Shown here in pieces: positions 23,709 to 35,678 of a stretch of DNA of 64,000 nucleotides. The stretch's first letter is position 1; each line of letters opens with the position of its first letter. The notes below the pieces were generated by a model. That model worked only from the letters and a program-made list of their open reading frames with translations, was not told the origin of the DNA and did no database searches. A program made the position numbers and the translations under genes. The stretch lies in the NCBI GenBank assembly GCA_037501455.1, contig CM074865.1, positions 34,020,501-34,084,500 of the forward strand. The letters are read 5' to 3'. The DNA is from Lantana camara (Eukaryota > Streptophyta > Magnoliopsida > Lamiales > Verbenaceae).

Positions 23709-23892
23709 CATCCCACATCGGTTGGTAAGGAGAACTAAGTCCTCCTTATAAGGGGGATGGAAACCTTACCTTGCAGACGCGTTTTCCTTGGTGGCCTAAA
23801 CCATCCTGAAGAACAAATCCGTGAGGCTGTTTTGATTAAGGGCGTGCAAAGCGGACAATATCTGCATACTGGGCTGGTCCTGTACTGTTACA
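23709..23892 (+). repeat. Divergent TRIM LTR, left
   Basis: A third, more divergent TRIM LTR (CATCCCACATCGGTTGG...GTACTGTTACA) lies 21 bp after the complete TRIM. Its last 135 bp (23758-23892) match 28453-28587 in inverse orientation. Confidence 0.8.
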
Positions 23893-24209
23893 TGTTGGTA
23901 CCTATAAGTATCTATGATATGCATCTACTTACTTGTCTTGGTTTTATTTTATTTGCTTCCGCTCACTCTAAGTTAGTTTAGTTAGCTCTGCCTGGCTTAG
24001 TGAGTGAGTTGGTCTCCCTTTCGCTAAGGTTGGGATTCTAGTACGAACTTTCCATTTCATGACCAGGTTTGGATCTTAGTGCGGGGGATGTGCTCCCTAT
24101 GTTCGAGTGCTACATCCTTAAGTGGTATCAGAGCCCGATTGCAAAATCGGGCTCTAGTGTCGTGTTGAGTCTGTCTAGGTCGTACGGCTTAAGACAATGT
24201 GATTATGTG
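23893..24209 (+). mobile_element. L-family LTR end with PBS and leader fragment
   Basis: About 220 bp of LTR 3' end (ending GAGTGCTACA near 24114) is followed by PBS TGGTATCAGAGCC (24122-24134) and about 75 bp of leader with CGTGTTGAGTCTGTC. It is cut at 24209 by the minus-strand copy D LTR, head to head. Confidence 0.8.
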
Positions 24210-24811
24210 TGTAGCACCCCGGAGTGCAGGGCACTACTATAGCCCGACACATATAATGAAATGGGCACTCTGCACATGCACCAAGTTACAGCGAACGGGT
24301 GACAAACAAAACACACACATTAGCTAGGCGGTCTAGACCCTAATCCAGAGTGCACAGAATAAATCAAAACAAAAGCGAAAGCCACAGGATCAATTCATAC
24401 AATCATACATGCTCAAATCAACACAAGTTATACATAATATGCCCATCCAAGGCCTGATAAATCATACAAGGTTCTAAGCTCAAATTCTGAATCATAACTT
24501 ATACAAAGTTTCGTACATATCTTAAACATAATACCAATGCGAAATGTAAAGATGCAAAGACCCGGCTGACAAACTCGAACAAAACTACACAAAGGACCGC
24601 CGCCTAGTACGCACCAACCTACACCTGCAAACTTAACAAAATAGAAGAGGAAAAAGAAGACAACGAGGAGGGGTCAGTCCTTAAGACTGGTGAGGGGGCT
24701 AACACACTCACACATACGTATAAATAGAGCATAACATATTTAAAATTAGAGGGTTCATGAACCAGGGAGTGGTTTTTGCAATCCAAAACATTTAACACGT
24801 GATACTAGGTA

Positions 24812-24996
24812 TGTCACACCCCGGGCTCCGCGGGCTCGTTGGACGCGAGCGCAAGTTTCCAAGCCCACCGAGTATAACCTAGTATTGGGCCTAAACCACT
24901 GCCCAAAAGGGATATCCATTGGTTATACTTGGACTCTTTAACTTATATACTGACCTTAATTATCATATTTTCCCGATGTGGGACAGGGGTGTCACA
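24812..24996. mobile_element. Small 185-bp solo LTR nested in copy D
   Basis: TGTCACACCCCGGG...GGGGTGTCACA is flanked by TSD AGGTA (24807-24811 and 24997-25001). The copy G LTR shows the uninterrupted site near 58920. No 5S-rRNA-like promoter was seen, so I do not call it Cassandra. Confidence 0.88.
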
Positions 24997-26228
24997 AGGT
25001 ATAAGGAAAAGAGTTAAGGCTGAAGGCCAAAATCAACTAAATTTTAGTACTTATGAATCCACTCCTATTTCACAAACCAAGTTCAAAGTCACACACACAA
25101 CTCGGTGAGGACGACCTTCAAACCAACCTAACTCCATTCATAAATCAAAGATCTAAATCAAAAGCAAAACATAATTCAGAATCAAACAAACATACCTCTT
25201 CTTCGGGTGATGGCAGGGTGGTGCCACCCTGTCCATCGGGTATGGGTCGTAAGTTTCATGACGCTCACGCCCGAGGACTCCTTCCCCCACCAAGCCTCCT
25301 AGTGGGTTCAGGGTTGATCCTTAAGTGAGGAGACCATGCTAGGGACTACCCGACGGCCCACACCTTCCTGGGTGCCCTTCGCACAAATCTCCGGGGCCCA
25401 ATTCATAATTCATAGTTCATAAGTTCATAATTTTCAAAATTCAACTTATCTTTCAAAGTCATACCTCGCTAGTTTCAAAACACACACACCAACCCTTTTC
25501 AAAACAAATAAACGAAAATATAACTTACGTATACATAAAAGCGATTTTCAAACGTTTCATAACAAACGGGCCAATTCCCACGAAATACATATCAAACACG
25601 TATCAGGTCAAATGCAGGCTTCAAAATTCATGTAGGGTTATAGGTCGTATTAACTAAAAGAAAGAAACCTCAGCTTGTCGACCACAACGAACAAAACGAA
25701 CTGGAACATACCTAAGAGACCACCTCCTTTCCCTCGAGACAAAGCTCTGAACAAAACAAAGGGTGAAAGAAGGACTTAGACTCACACATGAACCATATAG
25801 ACACTCAGCATATGCATATGGATGCAAAAGATGCTTAAAAGATGCAACGAATTATCATATACCGCATGTAAATTCTTAAGAAATCATACGTCTCCTAAAT
25901 CAAGTTAAATAAATTCATAAATTTCATATAACATGCATAACATATCATACAACATATTAAGAAGATATTTCATATCATATAGGAGCAAGGAAAAGTCATA
26001 CAAGGCACATAACCGAAGTATGAAGTCATATACACACGTTAAGGTAGCATGTTGCACGTAGGAGAGCATAAATAAAAAAGGAACACATAAATCAAGCCAT
26101 AAATTCATAACATAGCACTTAACACATAATATGACATATTAACATAACATATAAGTCACAAACGAACCATAGAAGGCAATCAAAGCACGAACGAAAGGCG
26201 AAAAACAACCCATACCCACGCAGGGGAT

Positions 26229-26426
26229 GGTCGCTGCCGCTACCACTTTTCTTCATGGAAAGGTCGCGGCCGTGACCTCCAACTTGAAAACCAGGCCAAA
26301 ACAGGGCACATCCGTGATAAAAAATCAACTGAAAATGGTCGCGGCCGTGACCTGAACTCAAAACAAGGCTAAAAAGGGGTCGCGGCCGCTACCGAAAATG
26401 AACTAACCGGGATCGCGGCCGTGACG
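26229..26426. repeat. 5-6-5 dyad cluster, copy D (6 sites, one decayed)
   Basis: Sites at 26229, 26262, 26337, 26378 and 26411 have arms GGTCG or GATCG with TGACC, CTACC or TGACG, and core CGGCCG (CTGCCG in the first). A decayed site GGGCA-CATCCG-TGATA lies at 26304, exactly 33 bp before its partner. There are three pairs of 33 bp, with 42 and 41 bp between pairs. Confidence 0.88.
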
Positions 26427-27635
26427 AAGCACGCAGCAATAGCAAAATAGGGTAACAGTAGCCAAAAGCCACACAAAACCAATCCTAAATCAATCTAGCA
26501 AGCAAGGGAAAGATCATACAATTAATATACATCAAATTCTGACCATATATCATGCAAAAATCAAACTAACATGCAAAAGAAAGGAATAAATGGGATCAAA
26601 CATTCATACTCTTCAAATTTCACATAAAGTATTAATGCTAACCTCAATTAAATGCACCAAACTTCTGTAATGAGTTCATATAATCAATAATGGAAGTCTT
26701 AGGTTCATAAATGATGCATCAAACTAACAAGAATCAAGAGATTTCATGCCAAATTCATCAAATTTCTCTAAACCTTTACTATCCATCATATTATCCAAAG
26801 CATGCTTAATACTCCATGAAAATCAGAAAATGAGCACTCAAAACAAAGAGTATAAGATGGAGAGCAAGATTCCGGACTTACCTTTCGAATTTGAGGCGAA
26901 TCGGAGGTGTATGGAGCAAGAACTTGGCAAAGTGAATAGTATTTCCCTTTTTCTCTCTCTCTCTCTGATGAACTGCTGCTTTTCCTCTTTTTCCTTGGTT
27001 GGGGTCCCAATGGGGAGTAATTTCGTGGATATAGGGTTTAATTAGGGTCAAATAGGTTCAAATATGGGGCGATTCGGATAAGAAACGGGTCGGTTATGAT
27101 CAAAACAGGCGAACATGGAAAATCTGTCATACGGGTCGCGTTTCGGGCAAAATTTGGAGGTTCGAACGGGCTTAGAAAAATACCACACCAGGTTCCTTAG
27201 CTTCCTTCATTTTTTATGAGTCCGACGCTTCTTCTGGAATTCAAATCCGAATTCTCGAGCCCAGTTACGCCTTCCGGAACACAAGGTGCTCTAAAATGAG
27301 TTAGGCCCTCGTGTCCCTAACAAATAAAATGGTTCAAAAACCGTATCAAACGAACTCAAAACATAAAACGAACACGTAGACAAGTTTATAACAGACATAT
27401 TTCATGCATATCATGTAATCACATACTTAGGAGCACTATGGGGTCATACGGATCGAACGGGGAATCAAACGGGGTCGAAACAAACAAATACATAACAAAG
27501 TGTAATAAATAATTATTCAAATAATCAATTAGGCATATAAACAATTTAATATACACATAGAAGCATAAATAAATAAATAAAATGGGTACAAAACACTCTC
27601 AAAAGTGCGTACGACCGAAAAATCGGGATGTTACA

Positions 27636-28452
27636 ACCTCCCCTCCTTCAAAAGGACCTGCCCTCAAGTCCAAAACGGGGTCTTCTCTTCCGAACCGCGA
27701 AGCTCTCGAAGCCTCGCCGAACCACCGAAGCCAAGAGAATTTAGGTCCACTCATTGAAATGAGCTACCACTTAATTATACTCGAAATCTCTTTAGCCTTA
27801 GCAAAACGGACACGAAGTCCTTGGCCGTTTGCTCCCACTTCTAATTTGAATTCGGAAGTAGTTGGAGAAACTTACCGGTTCTTCTTCCCAAACACGTAGT
27901 TGGCAATACCCTTATTGAAACCTAACTCAGCGCAGACCACGGTACTCCGAAAAACATGAACACCACCTGGAAGCGAGCAAGGGTATTTATTTTCTACAGT
28001 TAACCGGTGCAGCTCACGGTAGATAAAATTCACCTTAAATCCCGTCTCTTCTAGATAGGACTAAGCACTCCACAAAGAAGTATCCGAACAAATGATACTA
28101 CCTTCTAAGATCTCATCAACTACGTTTTAAACTCGTGTCATTCCAGAATAAAGATCACGACCACTTCAATGTCCCTATTGGGATGGAAACGAATTCCAAC
28201 TTTCAAGAAAACATCAAAGAAGTCTGACTACGACCCTTGTCTTTTCAAGCTTGGCTCGATCCTTCGGTTGGCCTAAAGGTAAGACACAAAGCTTGTTGCA
28301 TCGTCCTGGAATAACCAACCACCTCCATGAAGGATATAGATGGGGTAGTCTTTAATCTGATACCCGAAAATATCGTTGAGCCCAAACGGACCTCCCAAGA
28401 GCAACCACCAACTCGGCACCCATGCCGAACAAACAACCCACGCCTTTGGGTA
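27636..28452 (-). pseudogene. Degenerate pol remnant of copy D element
   Basis: It is collinear by eye with 61346-62530 of copy G, including stretches corresponding to a gypsy RT K-DG-FRM...ELH/N...EDKYP segment near 28000-28090. No open frame remains. It is cut by the right-hand TRIM arm at 28453. Confidence 0.6.
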
Positions 28453-28587
28453 TGTAACAGTACAGGACCAGCCCAGTATGCAGATATTGTCCGCTTTGCA
28501 CGCCCTTAATCGAAACGGCCTCACGGATTTGTTTTTCCTGATGGGTTAGGCCACTAAGGAAAATGCGTCTGCAAGGTAAGGTTTCCA
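28453..28587 (-). repeat. Divergent TRIM LTR, right (truncated)
   Basis: The inverse counterpart of 23758-23892. Its 5' part is missing and it runs directly into the right TRIM. Confidence 0.8.
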
Positions 28588-28589
28588 AC

Positions 28590-29054
28590 TAAAACAGAAG
28601 GAACAGGATCAGCCCAGTAAGTGGATATTGTCCGCTTTAGCCAAGGGGGGTGGCCCCAAGCGCCTCACGAATTTGTTCTTGAGCCAAGGCGGGACTATAG
28701 CTCAAAACACATCCACAAGGAAAGGTTTCCACCCCCTATTATAAGGTAGGCTTCGTTCTCCTTCCCAACCAATGTGGGATATTACATCCACCCCGACTTG
28801 GAGGGACCAGTGTCCTCACTGGCACACCAGCTTCCTGGCACCGACTCTGATACCAACTGAAACAGAAGGAACAGGATCGGCCCAGTAAGTGGATATTGTC
28901 CGCTTTGGCTAAGGGGGGTGGCCCCAAGCACCTCACGGATTTTTTCCTGAGCCAGGGCGGGACCATAGCTCAAAACGCGTCCACAAGGAAAGGTTTCCAC
29001 CCCCTATTATAAGGCAAGCTTCGGACTCCTTCCCAACTGATGTGAGATATTACA
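28590..29054 (-). mobile_element. Complete TRIM element, right arm
   Basis: LTR 28858-29054 (197 bp), internal 28787-28857 (71 bp) with primer-site complement GACTCTGATACCA (28843-28855), LTR 28590-28786 (197 bp). All three part lengths equal those of the left TRIM. The outer end is followed by TSD CATTC. Confidence 0.88.
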
Positions 29055-29497
29055 CATTCATTTCATAAGCAACATATTTTCTAACTTACACTATTTATCT
29101 AATAGTAACATTATATTTCATGCATACACTTATATAAATATACATACTTATATATACGTACCTATACATTTTATACATTTCATACATACATTATATATAT
29201 TAGGATATAAAGTACATGTACTTATATACATATAATATATCATAATATCTCCATTTCAATTTATACATACACTAATATATCACCTAATATAATACATATA
29301 TATACACTACACCCATTCATTTCACACACTAAATCTCTAACACACACACAAACACCCTTCTCTCAACTCTTCACACGCACACACACACTCCATTTGATTC
29401 AAGCAAGAAAGAAGAGAAGGAGGAGCATCACCATTTCCATTCATCATCTTTATCATCTCCATCACTACAGTTTTTTCATTTCCTCCATTTCTTCAAG

Positions 29498-29500
<3 letters not shown>

Positions 29501-29569
<69 letters not shown>
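29501..29569. repeat. (TA)n-(TG)n compound microsatellite
   Basis: About 22 TA units are followed by 12 TG units in solo LTR E. Confidence 0.95.
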
Positions 29570-29906
29570 TGAATAGTTAGGGCTTTGGTGATTTGGGTGT
29601 GTATTCTTGTTTGTAAGCATGTTTATGTGTATATATATATGTTCTTATATGAATCTAATGTACGAATTCTTGGTGGTTGGGTAAAATATGATTACATGTA
29701 ATAAATGAGGGTTTGTGTGAATTGTTTTGGATGACCCAAGTGCCCAAATGTGTGTTTTATGTTGCCTTGTTGAGTTATTATGTGCATATTAATATTATAA
29801 GAATGTTTAGACTTGATTTACCCAGCTTTGGTTGTGTTGTAGTTGATTTTGGTGTTTTTCCTGAGCCCTACCCCTGTTTTCCCGTATTTTTCATCACAGA
29901 TCAGGC

Positions 29907-30107
29907 CCAAATGACCGTTTGGCTTCCAGTTCATTGCTGGAAATGGCCGTTTGGAACGAATCTGCACTCTTGTTCAACGAAACTCGAAACGACCGTTCTG
30001 GTCTCCAGTGTAAACTGGAAACGGCCGTTCCGAGTGGTTCTCCTTGGACTCGAGAGGGTCCAAACGGCTGTTTGGCTTCCCTTAAGAAACTGGAAATGGC
30101 CTTTCAG
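29907..30107. repeat. 5-6-5 dyad cluster, copy E (6 sites)
   Basis: Sites at 29907, 29939, 29985, 30017, 30060 and 30092 have arms of type CCAAA/TTTGG or GGAAA/TTCCG. Cores are TGACCG, TGGCCG, CGACCG, CGGCCG, CGGCTG and TGGCCT. Within-pair spacing is 32 bp in all three pairs; pairs are 46 and 43 bp apart. Spacers also carry CCAG...CTGG or CTCCAGT elements. Confidence 0.9.
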
Positions 30108-32507
30108 ACCCCTTCTGTTCGGTTTTCTTGTTTTACTTATTTTACGTGTTTACTTTGTGCTTTCTTTTTCGTATCCTTTCCTGGACTCTTTTATGTGTTA
30201 TAAATTATGAATATGTTGTTTCTCACACATGCATGAGTGAATTATACTTAGGATTCGTTTATCGTTTATGTAGGGCATTAATTGTGCACATGAACATTTT
30301 CATAACATATTAACATCAAATCTCATATCATATCATCTCATAAGCATGCTGTTCGTCGATTAATTGGTTCATAAGTCTTGAGTCTCATGTACACTGTACT
30401 TCTTGCACAGAGCTCGATCCCGAGGTTGAGGAGCAGGGTCCGCAGGCTTCTCTCTTTACTCTCTCTCTTTTGTCAAGGTGAGGTTTTATTTCAAGCTATT
30501 TAGAACCCATAATATCTCATGTGATAATTTTAGCTAAAATGTCCTATCTATACTTATATTTTAGAAAATGAATCATTGTACAAATGTTTTCAAACGCTTT
30601 CATGCAAATGTTTTGGCGAGATTATGCACATGTTATTGGGCCCCAGGGTAACGTGTGAATGGAGAGCGGTATGACATTGGACCGTCGGATAACCCATTGC
30701 ATATAGTACCCTTTGAGAATATCCTCGCGCGAACAGGAGGCTCGGGAGGTGGGATATTCTTGAGCCGGTGGTTAACCCATCGAAGGACCGGGTAGGAGTC
30801 ATGATCCCCCATCTCGATATTGTCTCATGAGATGGCTTGGGCCTTGCAAACCCTTCCACCGCCCCGGAGGAAGAAGGATGGAAAATTATAGTTATTTCTC
30901 ATGATTATGATTATGATTATGGATAATATGATTATGTTATGCATGAAGGCTTAATCAAGTTTTATGCACACACTATGGGAGTAAGGTTAGAGAATTGCCA
31001 CTCACCGGGTCACGTAATGATTATGAATTGTAAAGTAATAATTGTGTATTCGTAATTTCGAGCGATGTCTTTGCTAAACCTCCCACTTGGGTTATTCTAA
31101 ATCGTTACTCGGAGTTATGGATTGCATGTGCATGCGATATATTTATTATGCCCCTCACTTAGTCCTTGGACTGACACCCCCACGTTGTTTTTTTAGCTTT
31201 TTACAGGTGTGCTAGTTGGGGAATAAGGTCGTCGTGGAGTCCTTATTTTGAGTCTAGCATGTCTTTATATTTTATCGTCTCATGAATACTTTGATACTTC
31301 TGATTATGTAATAATCTATTTTGGAGAATTGTTGTAAATATTTGATAACCGTATTGGCCTTGGTTGTATCCCTTGAATTACATGCTTTTGTTGGAGATGA
31401 GTATGCTTTATAATATTATTATGCTTTTGCTTTAATCATTGCATCGTAATGTAATTGGTTTAAGGGTTAACCCCACTTAGCTGGGTTGAGTTCTTTTGAT
31501 CTTGTCAACTATTCGCCATGTGTTTGATTCATGTATGGACTTTCATTTCATGTATGGATCGGACTCATGGTACGGGGGATGTGGCACCTATCGATGCGGG
31601 TTCTACATAATCAGTGCACATATCACACTACCATGGTCTAGCAACAGGTGTGCGACCCCTAACTGAATAAGAATGTATAAATTCGAAGAACTTTTAAGTA
31701 ATTGATATAGGTGAAATAAGGTCCTCCTACAACCTATCTCTCAAGGTAAATCTAGGGTAAGGGAATAATTAGAACCCTAATAATCTTGATCTTAAAGCTA
31801 AGTGCATTTCACATCCATTTGATCTCAGTCCAAGAAACCCCTTTCTTAGTCTTGATCCACTGCCTTGGCCAAGGACTCCGAGATGGCATATGAATGACTT
31901 AAACAATAAGAGATCATCTTGCTAAAGCAAGTGTAGGTCCTTTATCGATTCTCATATGCTTTCATGTGCCACTTGTGTAGCCCCAATATAAGCCGTAATT
32001 CAGCTGTCTCAGGTGACATCCTTTTAGGCTTATTTCTTAAACTATAGAGTAGGCTCACATAAAGCATCGATGGAATCTCAAGTCTAAGGACTACTGAATC
32101 ACATCAATGACTCGTGAGATGTTTCCTAATCTGGAAGTTTCTATTTCTAGAAATAGAAAATTCCTTTCCCTGTGAAGACCCGTGTTTTCGTCGTACAGGT
32201 ACGTGTGCCACACGTGTGAGTTTTGAGAGTGAGAACTATGTATGCTTATTTGAATTATATGTCTAATTGAATTATGCAAATTATGTGATTTATTTTCCTT
32301 ATATGAACACCTTAATTATATTTGATTTCATTTTTATTTTCTAACTTATACATATTCCATTCCATTTCATTCATAACATATTCATATTTCATAAAACCGA
32401 TTCATTTCATTTTATAAGCATTTACATATTTTTCTAACTTGTATATATATTTATACTAAAACTATTTTATAAAATAGTAAATCTTTTACAATTCATGCTC
32501 ATGTATA

Positions 32508-32509
<2 letters not shown>

Positions 32510-32558
<49 letters not shown>
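32510..32558. repeat. (TA)n microsatellite
   Basis: About 24 TA units in solo LTR F. Confidence 0.95.
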
Positions 32559-32562
<4 letters not shown>

Positions 32563-33357
32563 TCACACATACATAATATAATATATAGTACTTGTACTTA
32601 TATACATATTATATACCATAATATCTTCATTCCACTATACACATACAACTAATATATCTATACTTATATTATACATTACATTACATACATATACACATAT
32701 ATGATATATCTTCCACTTTATACGTACACATATACATACAAATATATTATAACACATTACACTTATATACACTACACACACACACACACACTAAATCTCT
32801 AACACACACATACCCTCCCCCCAAAAAAATTTTCTCTCAACTCTTCACACACTTCATATACCAACATTCCATTTTGATCCAAGTAAGGAAGAAGAGAAGG
32901 AGAAGGAGGAATCTAAGCATCATCATCATCATCTTCATTATTCCATCATCTCATTCTTACCTTCTTCATTTCTCCCAAAGATTGTATTTATATATATGTG
33001 TGTGAGTGTGTGTAAATGTATGAATGTGTGTGTGTTTGATAGGGGTTTTGGAGTCTAAGTTTAAATTCATGCCTCTTGATGTGTTTATGCTTATATATGT
33101 AAGTATCCTTGAATTTATAGCTCTTAACACTTGGTTGTTGGTGAATTTAATGAACTTGTGTATATTTGAGGGTTTTGTGAATAGTGTGACTTGAATCTTG
33201 GTCTGAACATATGTTATATGATGCCTACTTGAGATATAATGTGTATATATGTGTTAAAATCATGTTATGATTTACATTTTCAGTTTTGAACTTGTTTGGA
33301 TTGGGTTTTGCTTGCTTTTTCCGTAGCTCCCCTGCATATCTCCTGCTGTCGAACTTT

Positions 33358-33572
33358 GGTTCTTGGCCTAGAACCTTTTACGTGCATTTTGATCCCAGAC
33401 GGGATCGCCTTGAAGGTGTAATGTCTGATCATCGATCCCAACTGGGATCCTTTTGAGTTCAAAACCAATCCCGACCGGGAGGGTGAGGCAGGAATGGCCA
33501 TGCACACTTAGCTGCTAGAGCTATATCCCGACCGGGACCCATTTTACACTAAAACTAATCCCGGCCGGGATG
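33358..33572. repeat. 5-6-5 dyad cluster, copy F (6 sites)
   Basis: Sites at 33391, 33434, 33467, 33524 and 33557 have arms GATCC, AATCC or TATCC with GGATC, GGAGG, GGACC or GGATG. The best core is CGGCCG. A different palindrome, GGTTCT-TGGCCT-AGAACC (33358-33375), sits 32 bp (centre to centre) before the 33391 site. The other pairs are 33 bp, with 43 and 57 bp between pairs. Confidence 0.88.
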
Positions 33573-35419
33573 CAGCCTTGGAAAGTCTATATGTGTTATT
33601 CCAATTCTTTTCGTTTCAATACTTGTTTACGTCGTCCGTGGGACATTAATTGTGCACATGAACATTTGTATGAATTATTGACATCAATGTTTCATATCAA
33701 ACCATCTCATAAGCATGCCGTTCATCGATTATTTGGTTCATAAGTCTAGAGTCTTATGTATACGTGTATTTCTTGCACAGAGTTCGATCCGGTTATCGAG
33801 GAGTAGGGTCCGTAGGCTTCTCTTCTCCACACTCTTTTGTCAAGGTGAGGTTTTAATTCTAGTTAAAAGAATCCATTATACCTCGTGTGACTATTTAAGC
33901 TAAAATGTAATATTTATACGTATATCTTGGAAAATGATTACTTATGCAAATGTTTTCATGAAAATGTTTTGACGAGAATCATGCACATGTTATTGGGCCC
34001 CAGGAAATGTGTGAATAGAGACCAGTAAGGCATTGGGCCGTCGGATAATCCATTGCACATAGTACCCTATGAGAATATCCTCGCGCGACTTAGGTGGCAG
34101 TGAGGCGGGATATTCTTGAGTCGGTGGTTAACCCATCAAAGGAGCGGGTAAGAGTCATGATCCCCCATCTCGATATTATCTCATGAGGTGGTATGGGCCT
34201 TGCAAACCCTTTCACCACCCCGGAGGAAGAAGGATGGAAATTATTATTATTTCTCCTGATTATGGTTATGATATGGACATTATGATTATATATTATGTTA
34301 TGCATGAACGCTTAATAAAGTTTTATGCACACACTATGGGAGTAAGGTTGGAGAATTGCCCACTCGTCGGGCCACGTAACGATTATGAATTGTCAAGTAA
34401 TAATTTGATATCCGTAATTCCAAGCGATGCTTTTCCTACACTACTCACTTGGGTTATCCTAAACTTTACTCGGAGTTATGGATTGCATGTGCATGTGATA
34501 TATCTATTATACCCCTCACCTAGTTCTTGGACTGACACCCCACGTTGTTTTTAGTCTTTTGCAAGGTACGCTAGGCAGGGAACAAGGTCTTCGTGGATTC
34601 TTTATTATGGTTCTAGAATGTCTTTACATTTTAGCATCTCATGAATACTTGATACACTTGAATTATGTAATAATCTATTTTGGAGGAGTATTGTAAATAT
34701 TTGATGGCGGTGTAGGCCTTGGTTGTTTCACTTGAATTTTATGCTCATGATGCATATTGGTATGTTTTCTAATATTATTATGCTTCCGCTTTAATTATTG
34801 CATTGTCTTGTAATTAGTTTAAGGGTTAGCCCAGCTTAACTACGTTGAGTTATTTTATCTTCACCTGTTCGCCACGTGTTTAATTCATTTATGGACTTCC
34901 ATTTCATATGTGGATTGAACTCATGGTGCGGGGAATGTGGCGCCTATCGATGCGGGTGCTACATTCTCATTCAGGAATCTTCTCACACGGGACACCTCAA
35001 TGTACTCGTTCAAATCAAGTGACCACCCTCATGTATCACGCACATATGAACTATACACTTTACATCCTATAAAATAAGGTGATCCTTCTTAAGGGCATAA
35101 GCACATAAGCAAGCCTCAAGCGAGTCAATTCAACACTCGCACTGTCTTTCGGACTTTCCGACTTGGAGTGCTTTCTAATCTTAACTTATTCGATTTAGGG
35201 CTCGTTTCATAAACCACTTCTCCTAAGTTGTTGAGTCTTATAAGTTAATTAGATTAGGGGAATTCTTACACATGCGTAGTTAAAGTAATCATGCAATCAA
35301 ATAAGAGCATACAAAAAAGTGTTGCCTTATGATTGAATCTTTTTGTTTATTATTCAAAAATTATCTATGATTTACAAAGGAAAAGCACTAAGCTAGTTTT
35401 AGGCGCGCTATTCCTAACA

Positions 35420-35678
35420 GTGCTACTTTTGTCACCTCAACATAAGTCAAAATTCATGTGTCTCTAGCGACTCCCTTTTAGACCTATATCTAAGATTACC
35501 TAGTTTACTCACTCGAGACATCAATGGAATCTCAAGTCAAAGGAGTAATTACTTACGCCATTGACATGTGAGATGTTCCCTAATCTGGAAGTTTCCTCTT
35601 CTAGAAGTGGAAACTTCCTTCCCCATTTAGGAATCTTCTCATGCGGGACAAATCAGTGTACTCGTTCTCATAATGAGT
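35420..35678 (-). repeat. C2-type LTR fragment, minus
   Basis: It matches the LTR segment 31980-32170 plus 34969-35010 (shared GGAATCTTCTCA...GCGGGACA), in the same orientation as the C2 LTR beside it. It ends at an inverted junction. Confidence 0.7.

Larger units (their letters stand above)
24210..27635 (-). repeat. 3' LTR of minus L element, copy D
   Basis: On the minus strand it begins TGTAACATCCCGA (27635) and ends GGGGTGCTACA (24210). Outside its 5' end lies a purine-rich tract (complement of ACCTCCCCTCCTTC), the expected polypurine tract of a 3' LTR. The net length is about 3.2 kb without the 185-bp nested solo LTR at 24812. It has the donor block near 26880, the dyad cluster and the second donor-like block near 25665. 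Confidence 0.88.
23223..29054. mobile_element. Composite insertion bounded by inverted TRIMs
   Basis: Both outer ends read TGTAATAT... inwards, and the flanks are a 5-bp TSD CATTC (23218-23222, 29055-29059). The left arm is a full TRIM (23223-23687) plus a divergent TRIM LTR. The right arm is the same in inverse orientation. Between them lie an L-family LTR end with PBS and leader, and a minus-strand L LTR with pol remnants. Both outermost termini are LTR 5' ends, not one 5' and one 3' end as in normal integration. The inner TRIM ends have no TSD. Confidence 0.82.
23005..31607 (+). mobile_element. Solo LTR, copy E, holding a composite insertion
   Basis: It begins TGTGACGCCCCG and ends GGGTTCTACA, with TSD TAATC on both sides (23000-23004, 31608-31612). 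Without the insertion at 23223-29054 it is about 2.77 kb and collinear with solo LTR F (2793 bp). The insertion point reads through exactly when one CATTC is removed. Recognisable parts are AT and GT microsatellites (29501-29569), a dyad cluster (29907-30107), a 67-bp putative leader exon (30411-30477), and the final acceptor at 31206. It has no internal region, so it is a product of LTR-LTR recombination. Confidence 0.92.
32171..34963 (+). mobile_element. Solo LTR, copy F
   Basis: TGTGAAGACCCG...GCGGGTGCTACA, 2793 bp, with near-TSD TTCCC (32166-32170) and TTCTC (34964-34968). A related uninterrupted copy of the target near 35620 reads TTCCCC, so the mismatch is a C-to-T change on the right. 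It is the same subfamily as E. Contents are an AT microsatellite, a dyad cluster at 33358-33572, and a 64-bp putative exon (33781-33844). No body is present. Confidence 0.9.
16732..35419 (-). mobile_element. Copia C2 5' LTR, split by three nested insertions
   Basis: On the minus strand the LTR begins TGTTAGGAATAG (35419) and ends CCCAACA (16732) next to the PBS. It survives as four blocks: 16732-17100, 22514-23004, 31613-32170 and 34969-35419, together about 1.87 kb. The insertions are 17101-22508, 23005-31607 and 32171-34963, each with its own 5-bp TSD. Removing them restores continuity; the third junction can be checked against a second copy of the same LTR segment near 35600-35650. Confidence 0.85.

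Noticed and set aside
24812..24996. Cassandra TRIM
   Set aside because: The small solo LTR has TRIM-like ends, but I see no 5S rRNA promoter sequence, the defining trait of Cassandra.
29713..30210. 165-codon frame in solo LTR E
   Set aside because: It is not open at the corresponding place in solo LTR F and covers the dyad cluster; it is better explained as chance.
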